Positions 1-6,107 of a stretch of DNA of 6,277 nucleotides are shown here, one piece after another. The notes beneath the pieces were generated by a model. The model had not been told where the DNA came from. It saw only the letters and a list, made by a program, of their open reading frames with translations, and did no database searches. The position numbers were made by a program, and so were the translations under genes. Location of the stretch: the NCBI GenBank assembly GCA_002433675.1, contig DJIP01000166.1, positions 1 through 6,277 on the forward strand, given 5' to 3'. This DNA is from Halomonas halophila (GTDB lineage: Bacteria > Pseudomonadota > Gammaproteobacteria > Pseudomonadales > Halomonadaceae). Position 1 is the stretch's first letter; the number at the start of each line of letters is the position of its first letter.

Positions 1-526
1 CGGCTCGGCGATCACCTGGAAATATCCGAGCTGCGTTCTGGAAGGCGACAATTCGGTCGGTGAATTCTATTCGGTCGCCATCACCAACAACCGCCAGCAG
101 GCCGATACCGGCACCAAGATGATCCACCTCGGGGAGGGCTCCAAGTCCACCATCGTCTCCAAGGGTATCTCCGCCGGGCGCTCCAACCAGTCCTATCGTG
201 GTCTGGTCAAGGTCGGCCCTCGGGCCAAGGGCGCACGCAACTTTACCCAGTGTGATTCGCTGCTGATCGGCGATACCTGCGGTGCCCACACCTTCCCGTA
301 CCAGGAGATCGGCAACTCGACGGCCACGGTGGAGCACGAGGCGACCACCTCCAAGATCGGCGAGGACCAGCTGTTCTACTGCCAGAGCCGCGGTATCTCC
401 GAGGAAGACGCGGTCAACATGATCGTCAATGGCTTCTGCAAGGACGTCTTCCAGGAGCTGCCGATGGAGTTTGCGGTCGAGGCCGAGGCACTGCTCAACG
501 TGACGCTCGAAGGCGCGGTGGGCTGA
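1..526 (+). CDS. sufB: SufB, Fe-S cluster scaffold subunit (3' part only)
   Basis: This is the C-terminal 174 residues of SufB, read in frame from base 2; the start lies before the window. SufB is the scaffold subunit of the cytosolic SufBC2D complex, which accepts sulfur from the desulfurase and assembles nascent Fe-S clusters. The visible part covers the end of the right-handed beta-helix core ([26 protein letters not shown]) and the helical C-terminal domain that binds SufC ([25 protein letters not shown]). Counting back from the C-terminus, the Cys of TQCDS (codon 251-253) and the Glu of HEATT (codon 338-340) fall at the positions of E. coli Cys405 and Glu434, the sulfur-accepting and cluster-forming residues at the SufB-SufD interface. 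Both are intact. The C-terminus ends in VG as in the E. coli protein, so nothing is lost at this end. Identification is secure. Confidence 0.97.
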   Translation, partial: GSAITWKYPSCVLEGDNSVGEFYSVAITNNRQQADTGTKMIHLGEGSKSTIVSKGISAGRSNQSYRGLVKVGPRAKGARNFTQCDSLLIGDTCGAHTFPYQEIGNSTATVEHEATTSKIGEDQLFYCQSRGISEEDAVNMIVNGFCKDVFQELPMEFAVEAEALLNVTLEGAVG

Positions 527-562
527 CCCCCGGCGCTAACTTCCACCCTTATTCGTTTTTCT

Positions 563-583
563 CCCGCCGCCCGGCGCGGCGGG
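563..583 (+). other. Perfect GC hairpin between sufB and sufC
   Basis: CCCGCCGC (563-570) and GCGGCGGG (576-583) form a perfect 8-bp stem around a 5-base CCGGC loop. It lies in the 75-bp sufB-sufC gap and ends 7 bases before the sufC ribosome binding site. The T-run TTTTT lies before the stem (556-560), not after it, so this is not an intrinsic terminator for the + strand. I infer an mRNA processing or stability element. Confidence 0.6.
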
Positions 584-589
584 CATCGC

Positions 590-596
590 AAAGGTG
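590..596 (+). promoter_or_regulatory. Ribosome binding site of sufC
   Basis: AAAGGTG lies 5 bases before the sufC ATG at 602 and supports that start. It begins 7 bases after the GC hairpin ends, so the hairpin should leave it accessible. Confidence 0.6.
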
Positions 597-601
597 TCTA
601 C

Positions 602-1354
602 ATGCTCGAAGTCAAGGATCTCCACGTCACCGTCGAGGGCTCTGAAATCCTCAAGGGTCTGACCCTGTCCATCCAGCCTGGCGAAGTGCACGCCATCATG
701 GGCCCCAACGGCGCCGGCAAGTCGACCCTGTCCGCCGTCATCGCGGGCAAGGACGGCTACGAGGTGACCGCAGGCTCGATCACCTTCGAGGGCAAGGATG
801 TCCTCGAGATGGAGATCGAAGAGCGCGCCCAGGCCGGTCTGCTGCTGGGCTTTCAGTACCCGGTGGAAATCCCGGGGGTCAAGAACATCTACCTGCTCAA
901 GGCGGCGCTCAACGCCCAGCGCGAGGCGCGCGGCGAGGGCGAGATTCCGGCACCCGAGTTCATGAAGCTGATCAAGGAAAAGGTGTCCTTCATGAAGATG
1001 GACAACAGCTTCCTGCAGCGTGCCGTCAATGAAGGCTTCTCCGGCGGCGAGAAGAAGCGTAACGAGATCCTGCAGATGCTGGTGCTGCAGCCCAAGCTCG
1101 CGATGCTCGACGAGATCGATTCCGGCCTCGACATCGACGCCATGAAGGTGGTGGCCGATGGGGTCAACTCGCTGCGCAGCGAAGATCGCGGCATCCTGCT
1201 GGTGACCCACTACCAGCGCCTGCTCGACTACATCGTGCCGGACCACGTCCACGTGCTGGTGAACGGCCGCATCGTCAAGAGCGGCGGCGCCGAGCTTGCC
1301 CATGAACTCGAATCCCGTGGCTACGACTGGGTCGTAGAGGAGCCCGCTGCATGA
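602..1354 (+). CDS. sufC: SufC, ABC-type ATPase of the SufBC2D complex
   Basis: SufC is a soluble cytosolic ABC ATPase. Two copies bind SufB and SufD, and ATP-driven SufC dimerisation remodels the SufB-SufD interface for cluster assembly. The 250 residues are family length. All nucleotide-binding motifs are present: Walker A GPNGAGKST at 34-42 with Lys40, Q-loop Gln85 in FQYP, signature FSGGEKKR at 146-153, Walker B LAMLD with catalytic Glu171, D-loop SGLD at 174-177, and switch His203 in VTH. GGEKKRNEI after the signature serine and the DEIDSGLDIDA stretch are typical of SufC rather than of transport ATPases. There is no membrane-domain partner nearby, as expected for SufC. The stop overlaps the sufD start by 4 bp (ATGA), which implies coupled translation. 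The gene has a 75-bp spacer from sufB with its own hairpin and ribosome site. Confidence 0.98.
   Translation: MLEVKDLHVTVEGSEILKGLTLSIQPGEVHAIMGPNGAGKSTLSAVIAGKDGYEVTAGSITFEGKDVLEMEIEERAQAGLLLGFQYPVEIPGVKNIYLLKAALNAQREARGEGEIPAPEFMKLIKEKVSFMKMDNSFLQRAVNEGFSGGEKKRNEILQMLVLQPKLAMLDEIDSGLDIDAMKVVADGVNSLRSEDRGILLVTHYQRLLDYIVPDHVHVLVNGRIVKSGGAELAHELESRGYDWVVEEPAA
1336..1342 (+). promoter_or_regulatory. Ribosome binding site of sufD
   Basis: AGAGGAG within the end of sufC lies 8 bases before the sufD ATG at 1351. It supports this start, and with the ATGA overlap it allows both re-initiation and independent loading. Confidence 0.6.
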
Positions 1355-2697
1355 GCGATGTGCAACGCTTTCTCGATCGTCTGAACGAGCGCAGCGAGGC
1401 GCGTCGCGGCGAACCCACCTGGATCGCCGCGCGGCGCCAGGCCGGTGCCGCCCGCTTCGAGGCGATGGGCTTTCCCGATCGCCGCGTCGAAGAGTGGAAG
1501 TACACCGACGTGCGCGCCATCAGCCGCACCGACTTCCAGCTCGCAGGCTCTGCCGAGTTTTCCCAGGCCAGCGCCGCTGCCCTGACGCTGCCGCTGGACG
1601 CCCACCGTCTGACCTTCGTCGACGGCGTCTTTTCCAGCGCCCTGTCGGACCTGTCCGAGCTGCCGGCTGGCGTTCAGGTGCAACCGCTGTCCCAGGCCCT
1701 GGAAGAGAACCACGAGGCCGTCGGCGGCCCGCTGGGACGCCTGACCGGGGTCGAATTCTCGGCCTTCTCGGCGCTCAACACCGCCTTCTTCGAGGAGGGC
1801 GCGCTGGTACGCCTGGCGCCCGGCACCGTGGTCGACAAGCCCATCGTGCTGCAGTTCCTGTCCCGGGCCAACGAGGCGCCGGTGATGAGCCACCCGCGTA
1901 TCCTGATCGAGGCGGGTGGACGCAGCCAGGCCACCGTGATCGAACACCACGTGGGTGAAGAGGGCGCCGCCAACTTCACCAACCTGGTGGAAGAGGTGAT
2001 GCTCGATCGTGGCGCCAACCTGACCCACTACAAGCTGGTGGAGTCGCCCGAGCAGGACCTGCACGTGGCCAGTATCCACGTCGAGCAGTGCCGCGACGCT
2101 CAGTTCACCTCCTTCAATATCACCCTCGGTGGTGGGCTGGTACGTAACGACCTGGTCAGCGACCTCAATGGCCAGGGTGCCGAGGTGACCTTCAATGGTC
2201 TGTTCTACGGCCAGAATCGCCAGCACGTGGACAACCACACCCTGGCCAACCACAACGCGCCCCACACCTTCTCCCACGAGAACTACAAGGGCATCCTCGA
2301 TGACCGCGCCCACGGCGTGTTCAACGGCAAGGTGATCGTCAAGCGCGACAGCCAGAAGATCGAGGCCGACCAGAGCAACGCCAACCTGCTGCTCTCCGAT
2401 CGCGCCCAGATCGACACCAAGCCCGAGCTCGAGATCTACGCCGACGACGTCAAGTGTTCCCACGGCGCCACCACCGGCCAGCTCGACGAGGAAGCGGTGT
2501 TTGCCCTGCGCACCCGTGGGCTGGACGAGGCCACCGCACGTGGACTGCTGACCCTGGCCTTCGCCGGTGAAGTGATGGATCAGGTGAACCTGGACGCGGT
2601 GTCCGAGCGGGTCGAGCTGACCGTGGCCGGCAAGCTGCCCGAGCGCTTCCACCTGGCCGGTCTGGTGGAAGCCGCCGTGGCCCTCAACGAGGACTGA
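1351..2697 (+). CDS. sufD: SufD, Fe-S assembly scaffold subunit
   Basis: SufD is a paralogue of SufB and pairs with it in the SufBC2D scaffold; it is needed for iron acquisition and for forming the cluster at the SufB-SufD interface. The 448 residues are slightly longer than the 423 of E. coli SufD. The helical N-terminal region carries the conserved FPDRRVEEWKYTDVR motif (41-55). From about 150 to 360 comes the beta-helix core with the diagnostic NHTLANHNAPHT, YKGILDD and IEADQSNANLLLSD stretches. The C-terminal SufC-binding helical domain follows CSHGATTGQLDEEAVFALRTRGL. Cys369 and His371 in CSHGA match E. coli Cys358 and His360, with His360 the interface residue needed for function. The gene is coupled to sufC by a 4-bp overlap and sits 2 bp from sufS. 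No defects seen. Confidence 0.97.
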   Translation: MSDVQRFLDRLNERSEARRGEPTWIAARRQAGAARFEAMGFPDRRVEEWKYTDVRAISRTDFQLAGSAEFSQASAAALTLPLDAHRLTFVDGVFSSALSDLSELPAGVQVQPLSQALEENHEAVGGPLGRLTGVEFSAFSALNTAFFEEGALVRLAPGTVVDKPIVLQFLSRANEAPVMSHPRILIEAGGRSQATVIEHHVGEEGAANFTNLVEEVMLDRGANLTHYKLVESPEQDLHVASIHVEQCRDAQFTSFNITLGGGLVRNDLVSDLNGQGAEVTFNGLFYGQNRQHVDNHTLANHNAPHTFSHENYKGILDDRAHGVFNGKVIVKRDSQKIEADQSNANLLLSDRAQIDTKPELEIYADDVKCSHGATTGQLDEEAVFALRTRGLDEATARGLLTLAFAGEVMDQVNLDAVSERVELTVAGKLPERFHLAGLVEAAVALNED

Positions 2698-2699
2698 GC

Positions 2700-3941
2700 A
2701 TGACCCACTTCAGCGATCTGCTGCTCGATGTGGCGAGGGTGCGCAAGGACTTCCCGATCCTCGATCGGGAGGTCCACGGCAAGCCTCTTGTCTATCTGGA
2801 CAATGCCGCCACCAGCCAGACGCCACGTCAGGTGATCGAAGTGTTCGATCACTACTACAGCCAGATGAACGCCAATATCCATCGTGGCCTTCACACCCTG
2901 GCCGACGAGGCCACGGCAGCCTTCGAGGGTACTCGGGAGACCGTACGTGGCTTTCTGAACGCCGCGAGCACCCGCGAGATCGTGTTCACCCGTGGCACCA
3001 CCGAGGCGCTCAACCTGGTGGCCCAGAGCTGGGGGCGGGCCAACCTCGGCCCCGGCGACGAGGTGCTGATCTCCCAGCTCGAACACCATTCCAATATCGT
3101 GCCCTGGCAGCTGCTGGCGGCCGAGCGCGGCTTCACCATCAAGGTGATCCCGGTGGACGAGCGCGGCGCGCTGGATCAGGACGCCTACCGCGACCTGATC
3201 GGCGAGCGCACCCGGCTGGTGGCGGTCAATCACGTCTCCAATGCCCTCGGTACCATCAACCCGGTGGCCGAAATGGCCCAGGTCGCCCATCAGCACGATG
3301 CGCTGATTCTGGTCGATGGCGCCCAGGCGGCGCCCCATGAGCCGATCGATGTTCAGGCCATCGGTGCCGACTTCTACGCTTTTTCGGGGCACAAGGTCTA
3401 TGGGCCCACCGGCGCCGGCGTGCTGTATGCCCGCGAGGCGCTGCTCGAGGCCATGCCGCCCTGGCAGGGTGGCGGCGAGATGATCGCCACGGTGTCCTTC
3501 GACACGCCGACCACCTTTGCCGCCATTCCCCACAAGTTCGAGGCGGGCACGCCGGCCATTGCCGAAGTGATCGCCTTGGGCCGTGCCATCGAATGGGTCA
3601 ATTCGATCGGCCTTGAGCACATCAGCGCCTGGGAGCATCGCTTGCTCGAGCACGCCACCGAGAGCGTGGCAGCGGTGGATGGCCTTCGGGTGCTGGGCAC
3701 CGCGCCGGACAAGGCGGGCGTCTTGTCCTTTGTGGTCGACGGCGTGCATAGCCAGGATATCGGTCTATTGATCGACCAGCTCGGGGTGGCGATTCGTACC
3801 GGCCATCACTGTGCCCAGCCACTGCTGGCCCAGTTCGGCGTCGATGCCACCTGTCGCGCATCCTTTGCGGCCTACAACACCCCGGAGGAAGTCGACGTGC
3901 TGGTCGAAAGCCTCCAGCGGGTAATCAGCATGCTGCGCTGA
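2700..3941 (+). CDS. sufS: SufS, group II cysteine desulfurase
   Basis: SufS is a PLP enzyme that takes sulfur from L-cysteine, giving alanine and an enzyme persulfide that is passed on to the SufBC2D scaffold. At 413 residues it is close to E. coli SufS (406). Visible features: LDNAATSQTP near the start (33-42), His129 in EHHSN stacking on the PLP ring, Asp206 in VDGAQA contacting the pyridine nitrogen, the PLP Schiff-base Lys232 in FSGHKVYGPTG, catalytic Cys371 in RTGHHCAQPL, and Arg386 in CRASFAAYNT, which binds the substrate carboxylate. The RTGHHC context marks group II (SufS/CsdA) rather than IscS. The ATG at 2700 is 2 bp after the sufD stop, with GAGGA at 2689-2693 as ribosome site. 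Enzymes of this group usually need SufE or SufU; neither is in the window. CsdA is the only close alternative and the operon excludes it. Confidence 0.97.
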   Translation: MTHFSDLLLDVARVRKDFPILDREVHGKPLVYLDNAATSQTPRQVIEVFDHYYSQMNANIHRGLHTLADEATAAFEGTRETVRGFLNAASTREIVFTRGTTEALNLVAQSWGRANLGPGDEVLISQLEHHSNIVPWQLLAAERGFTIKVIPVDERGALDQDAYRDLIGERTRLVAVNHVSNALGTINPVAEMAQVAHQHDALILVDGAQAAPHEPIDVQAIGADFYAFSGHKVYGPTGAGVLYAREALLEAMPPWQGGGEMIATVSFDTPTTFAAIPHKFEAGTPAIAEVIALGRAIEWVNSIGLEHISAWEHRLLEHATESVAAVDGLRVLGTAPDKAGVLSFVVDGVHSQDIGLLIDQLGVAIRTGHHCAQPLLAQFGVDATCRASFAAYNTPEEVDVLVESLQRVISMLR

Positions 3942-3952
3942 AGCAGCAGGGC

Positions 3953-3982
3953 GGCTCGGGGCGGCGTGTTCCGCCCCGAGCC
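3953..3982 (+). other. Strong 12-bp hairpin after sufS, no T-run
   Basis: GGCTCGGGGCGG (3953-3964) pairs perfectly with CCGCCCCGAGCC (3971-3982) around the 6-base loop CGTGTT. CAG (3947-3949) and CTG (3983-3985) can extend the stem past a bulge. It sits 11 bases after the sufS stop, in the 86-bp gap before sufT. The bases after it (CTGGTCGGCAATGG) hold no T-run, so it does not fit an intrinsic terminator. I infer a 3'-end stabiliser or partial transcription barrier separating sufBCDS from sufT. Confidence 0.6.
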
Positions 3983-4017
3983 CTGGTCGGCAATGGAGTC
4001 ATTCGGCGTACCCGCCT

Positions 4018-4022
4018 AAGGA
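4018..4022 (+). promoter_or_regulatory. Ribosome binding site of sufT
   Basis: AAGGA lies 5 bases before the ATG at 4028 and supports that start. No convincing sigma-70 promoter is visible in the gap upstream of it. Confidence 0.55.
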
Positions 4023-4027
4023 ATTGC

Positions 4028-4600
4028 ATGAGCGAACACGATCAGATTGCTCAACTGAGCAAGGGCCAGCAGCTGCCGTTGCAGCGGGACGTGGAGGTCA
4101 TCTCCATTCCCTTCGGCAAGACGGTGACGCTTGACGAAGACAGCATCGTCTCGGTGATGCAGGCCAAGGGCAGCACCCTGAGTGTTGCCTACGAGGGACG
4201 TCTGTACCTGATCGAGGGATCCAACCTGGACGCGGTGGGCCTCGAGCCGCTGCCACGCCCGACACTGGACCCCGAGGCCGACGACGCGGCGATCGAGGCG
4301 TTTGTCTGGGACCAGCTCAGGACCTGTTTCGATCCCGAGATTCCGGTCAATATCGTCGATCTGGGGCTGGTCTACGGTTGTCGCATCGAGCGCCTGATCA
4401 GTGGTGAGCGCATCGCTACCATTCGCATGACCCTGACCGCCCCCGGCTGTGGCATGGGCGATGTGATCGCGGCGGATGCGCGCAACAAGATTCTGGGAGC
4501 ACCGCAGATTTCCAAGGTGCATACCGAGATCGTCTTCGATCCCCCCTGGAGTCGTGAGATGATGAGCGACGAGGCCAAGCTGGAACTTGGCATGTTCTGA
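4028..4600 (+). CDS. sufT: SufT, long-form DUF59/MIP18 Fe-S maturation protein
   Basis: This 190-residue protein belongs to the long SufT family: an N-terminal extension of about 85 residues (with IPFGKTVTLDED and the YLIEGSNLDAVGLEP stretch) followed by a DUF59/MIP18 domain at about 87-165. The domain shows DPEIPVNIVDLGLVYG (102-117) and the conserved TLTAPGCGMGDVI with Cys141, then FDPPWS near the end (170-175). DUF59 proteins act as Fe-S cluster assembly or delivery factors in the cytosol; SufT is known to aid maturation of Fe-S proteins under high demand. Its position directly after sufS supports that role. An 86-bp gap with a hairpin separates it from sufS, so it may be expressed at a different level. 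PaaD, the phenylacetate relative, is less likely because there are no paa genes and because of the long N-terminus. Confidence 0.93.
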   Translation: MSEHDQIAQLSKGQQLPLQRDVEVISIPFGKTVTLDEDSIVSVMQAKGSTLSVAYEGRLYLIEGSNLDAVGLEPLPRPTLDPEADDAAIEAFVWDQLRTCFDPEIPVNIVDLGLVYGCRIERLISGERIATIRMTLTAPGCGMGDVIAADARNKILGAPQISKVHTEIVFDPPWSREMMSDEAKLELGMF

Positions 4601-4658
4601 CCCGGCCCTCTCTGGCCCGCGCAGCGGGTCCTGACCTCCGCTGTCAATTGGAATCGTC

Positions 4659-5435
4659 ATGCGCGAGCCGCTGTTCACGATGTTTCGTCGCCTGCTGCTG
4701 TGTCTCGGCAGCCTGGTCCTGTTGCTCGCCCTGGCCTTTGTCGCGGCCAATGCCTGGGTGGTGGCGACCACCCGCGATCGCATCGCCCCGCGTCTCGTCG
4801 AATGTCGCCCCTACCAGGTCGGCATCGTCTTCGGCACCTCCCACTGGACTCGCAGCGGTACCCGCAATCCCCACTTCGAAGGGCGCATGATCGCCGCCGC
4901 CAGGCTGATGAACGAGGGACGTCTGCGCCACCTGCTGGTGTCCGGTGACAATGCCACCCGCTACTACAACGAGCCGGTAACCATGTGGCGTGATCTCAAG
5001 GAGCGTGGCGTGCGCGAGGTCGACATGACGCTGGACTACGCCGGCTTCAGCACCTTCGATACCCTGGCCAGGGCTCGCGACGTGTTCGAGGTGGAGCGTG
5101 CGCTATTGATCACCCAGGACTGGCACCTGCCGCGGGCGCTGTTCATCGCTGATGCCCTAGGGCTTGAGGTCGAGGGTTGTCCGGCGCCCGAGAGGGAAGG
5201 TTCTCGCTGGCTGATCCTGCGGGAGTGGGTGGCCCGGGTGGCGACCCTGGGCGATCTCTACCTGTGGCAACGAGAGCCACGCTTTCTCGGCCCCCTGGAG
5301 CCGTTGAAGATCGCGGCACCGGCCCCTCGCGTCGAGGCCCGGAGTATTCACGAGATCATCGATGAGGTGCTGACCCGTGGCGACGCCGAGGTGGCGCCGT
5401 TGCTGCTGCGCACGCCTGACGCCGACAAGAACTAA
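4659..5435 (+). CDS. sanA: SanA-like YdcF-family (DUF218) envelope protein
   Basis: This is a 258-residue membrane-anchored DUF218 protein very like E. coli SanA, which is needed for the barrier against vancomycin at high temperature. The biochemical activity of the family is not settled. A hydrophobic segment at about 11-34 forms a signal anchor, with the rest likely periplasmic. Matches to SanA include VGIVFGTSHWTRSG (54-67), LLVSGDNA (92-99), YNEPVTMWRDL (103-113), LDYAGFSTFDTLARA (125-139), ITQDWHLPRALFIA (151-164) and REPRFLGPL (205-213). The acidic and His residues in SGDN and ITQDWH are the conserved pocket of the fold. The C-terminal tail after 215 is longer and less conserved than in E. 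coli (239 residues). The start is only weakly supported (TTGGAA at 4648-4653); Met8 at 4680 has no ribosome site. The gene is 58 bp after sufT on the same strand and may be read through from it, though a functional link to SUF is unproven. Confidence 0.9.
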   Translation: MREPLFTMFRRLLLCLGSLVLLLALAFVAANAWVVATTRDRIAPRLVECRPYQVGIVFGTSHWTRSGTRNPHFEGRMIAAARLMNEGRLRHLLVSGDNATRYYNEPVTMWRDLKERGVREVDMTLDYAGFSTFDTLARARDVFEVERALLITQDWHLPRALFIADALGLEVEGCPAPEREGSRWLILREWVARVATLGDLYLWQREPRFLGPLEPLKIAAPAPRVEARSIHEIIDEVLTRGDAEVAPLLLRTPDADKN

Positions 5436-5471
5436 GACCAGCCGCTTTACCCATGCATCCGCTTCACCAAT

Positions 5472-5506
5472 AAAAACGCCTTGCCGGTAGAGCCTGGCAA
5501 GGCGTT
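5472..5506. terminator. Bidirectional intrinsic terminator between convergent genes
   Basis: AACGCCTTGCC (5475-5485) and GGCAAGGCGTT (5496-5506) form a perfect 11-bp stem with a 10-base loop. On the - strand the stem runs into TTTTTATT, a good U-tract, and lies about 30 bases after the stop of the - strand gene. On the + strand it is followed only by TTCTTG, a weaker tract, 37 bases or more after the sanA-like stop. It sits in the 100-bp convergent gap and should end both transcripts, the - strand one better. Confidence 0.85.
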
Positions 5507-5535
5507 CTTGTGGGGTGGCGTTCGCGTCGACGGCG

Positions 5536-6012
5536 TCAGCGTTTGACGGTCCGGCGGCCGGCGCCACGCTTCTGGCCGGTCGACTTCTGCAGGTCGTAGA
5601 GCTCGCGAATCAGTGCACGGCAGCCCTTCCATATCTCCTCGATCACCGGTTCGATGGGGCCCGGCAAGGGATGGGTAAACAGGGTGGAGAGGGACTGCAT
5701 CAGCACCCGCTCCTGCTCGAGCAGCTCGTTGACCAAGACTTGTGAGTCGTTGCCGACAAAGCTCTTGAGACGACTCCACAGCCACATGTAGTCGTCGCGT
5801 TCGACGTCGGCATCACGCGGCAGCAGGTCGAGGTGTTCGCGCGCCAGCTCCTGGAGCTCGCGCATGGTCTTCTGGCGCGTCTCGAAGTGGGGCTCCAGAG
5901 CGTCGCGCAGCGAGGGTCGCAGGCGCTCGAGATTGTCCTGGAAATAGTCGACGCTGTCGGCCAGGGCCTCCAGCAGGCTGTCCATCGCCACCTGGCGATT
6001 ATCGAGAAACAT
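5536..6012 (-). CDS. Helical protein, probable DUF2383/PA2169-type ferritin-like fold
   Basis: This encodes 158 residues, almost wholly amphipathic helix: about 7-32, 34-63, 74-86, 88-112 and 119-143. The order of elements resembles DUF2383/PA2169-type four-helix proteins: an L..LADSVDYFQDNL first helix, an EPHFETRQKTMRELQEL second helix, then MWLWSRLKSFVGNDSQVLVNELLEQERVL. The match is from memory and moderate, and no clear di-iron set of residues can be assigned. The C-terminal 16 residues form a basic tail (QKRGAGRRTVKR), which could bind nucleic acid or polyanions. There is no signal peptide, so it is probably cytosolic. The ATG at 6012 is chosen over the in-frame GTG at 6021 because AGGAGGTGA lies exactly 5 bases before it, whereas it would overlap the GTG. 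Family function is unknown; it stands alone with its own promoter and terminator. Confidence 0.85.
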   Translation of the reverse strand: MFLDNRQVAMDSLLEALADSVDYFQDNLERLRPSLRDALEPHFETRQKTMRELQELAREHLDLLPRDADVERDDYMWLWSRLKSFVGNDSQVLVNELLEQERVLMQSLSTLFTHPLPGPIEPVIEEIWKGCRALIRELYDLQKSTGQKRGAGRRTVKR

Positions 6013-6014
6013 GC

Positions 6015-6036
6015 GCGTCACCTCCTCCGGTGACGC
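6015..6036 (-). promoter_or_regulatory. Leader hairpin with GGAGGA loop over the ribosome site
   Basis: In the - strand mRNA, GCGTCACC pairs perfectly with GGTGACGC (8 bp) and leaves GGAGGA as the 6-base loop. The loop is the first part of the Shine-Dalgarno, and the 3' arm contains the rest. GGA in a hairpin loop over a ribosome site is the usual form of a CsrA/RsmA target. The structure is seen directly; regulation by CsrA is inference. Confidence 0.6.
6018..6026 (-). promoter_or_regulatory. Near-perfect Shine-Dalgarno that fixes the start at 6012
   Basis: Reading the - strand, AGGAGGTGA complements the 16S rRNA 3' end almost fully, and 5 bases (CGCGC) separate it from ATG at 6012. This is the strongest ribosome site in the window. 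It is also embedded in a hairpin (6015-6036). Confidence 0.85.
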
Positions 6037-6051
6037 AAATTGTGGGGCTCC

Positions 6052-6067
6052 AGCAGGAGTTTTGCCA
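6052..6067 (-). promoter_or_regulatory. Candidate sigma-54 (-24/-12) promoter
   Basis: On the - strand, TGGCAAAACTCCTGCT fits the sigma-54 pattern TGGCAC-N5-TTGCW with the invariant GG and GC exactly 10 bases apart; mismatches are at the C after TGGCA and the first T of TTGC. It predicts transcription from A at about 6041 and a 29-base leader that contains the whole leader hairpin. No good sigma-70 pair is seen in the same place. Confidence 0.45.
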
Positions 6068-6083
6068 CCCCTAATGTGGCAAA
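6061..6083. promoter_or_regulatory. 23-bp palindrome overlapping the -24 element
   Basis: TTTGCCAC (6061-6068) and GTGGCAAA (6076-6083) are perfect inverted 8-mers around a 7-base centre. One arm contains the -24 TGGCA of the candidate sigma-54 promoter, so a dimeric protein bound here would block or compete with polymerase. Neither side has a proper T-run, so it is not a good terminator. The binder is unknown. Confidence 0.5.
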
Positions 6084-6107
6084 TATTTATGATTCTTGCG
6101 GTAGGGT

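Noticed and set aside
513..560. Imperfect stem over the sufB stop followed by TTTTT as a terminator
   Set aside because: The stem has two mismatches and the T-run starts about 20 bases after it, too far for intrinsic termination; sufC follows in the same operon.
1321..2652. Long - strand open frame (443 codons) opposite sufD, and similar ones opposite sufC (536-1303) and sufS (2580-3749)
   Set aside because: Antisense frames stay open by GC-rich codon bias; the proteins are low-complexity (rich in G, V, H, Q, L), match no family I know, and lie opposite certain genes.
4614..4630. Small hairpin (CCCGC-GCA-GCGGG core) between sufT and the sanA-like gene as a terminator
   Set aside because: The stem is short, with a wobble pair at the base, and no T-run follows on either strand.
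5515..5745. + strand frame of 76 codons opposite the helical protein gene
   Set aside because: Lies antisense to a gene with a strong ribosome site and terminator, has no ribosome site of its own, and shows no recognisable motif.
6013..6021. GTG at 6021 as the start of the - strand helical protein
   Set aside because: The Shine-Dalgarno AGGAGGTGA overlaps that GTG; its spacing fits only the ATG at 6012.
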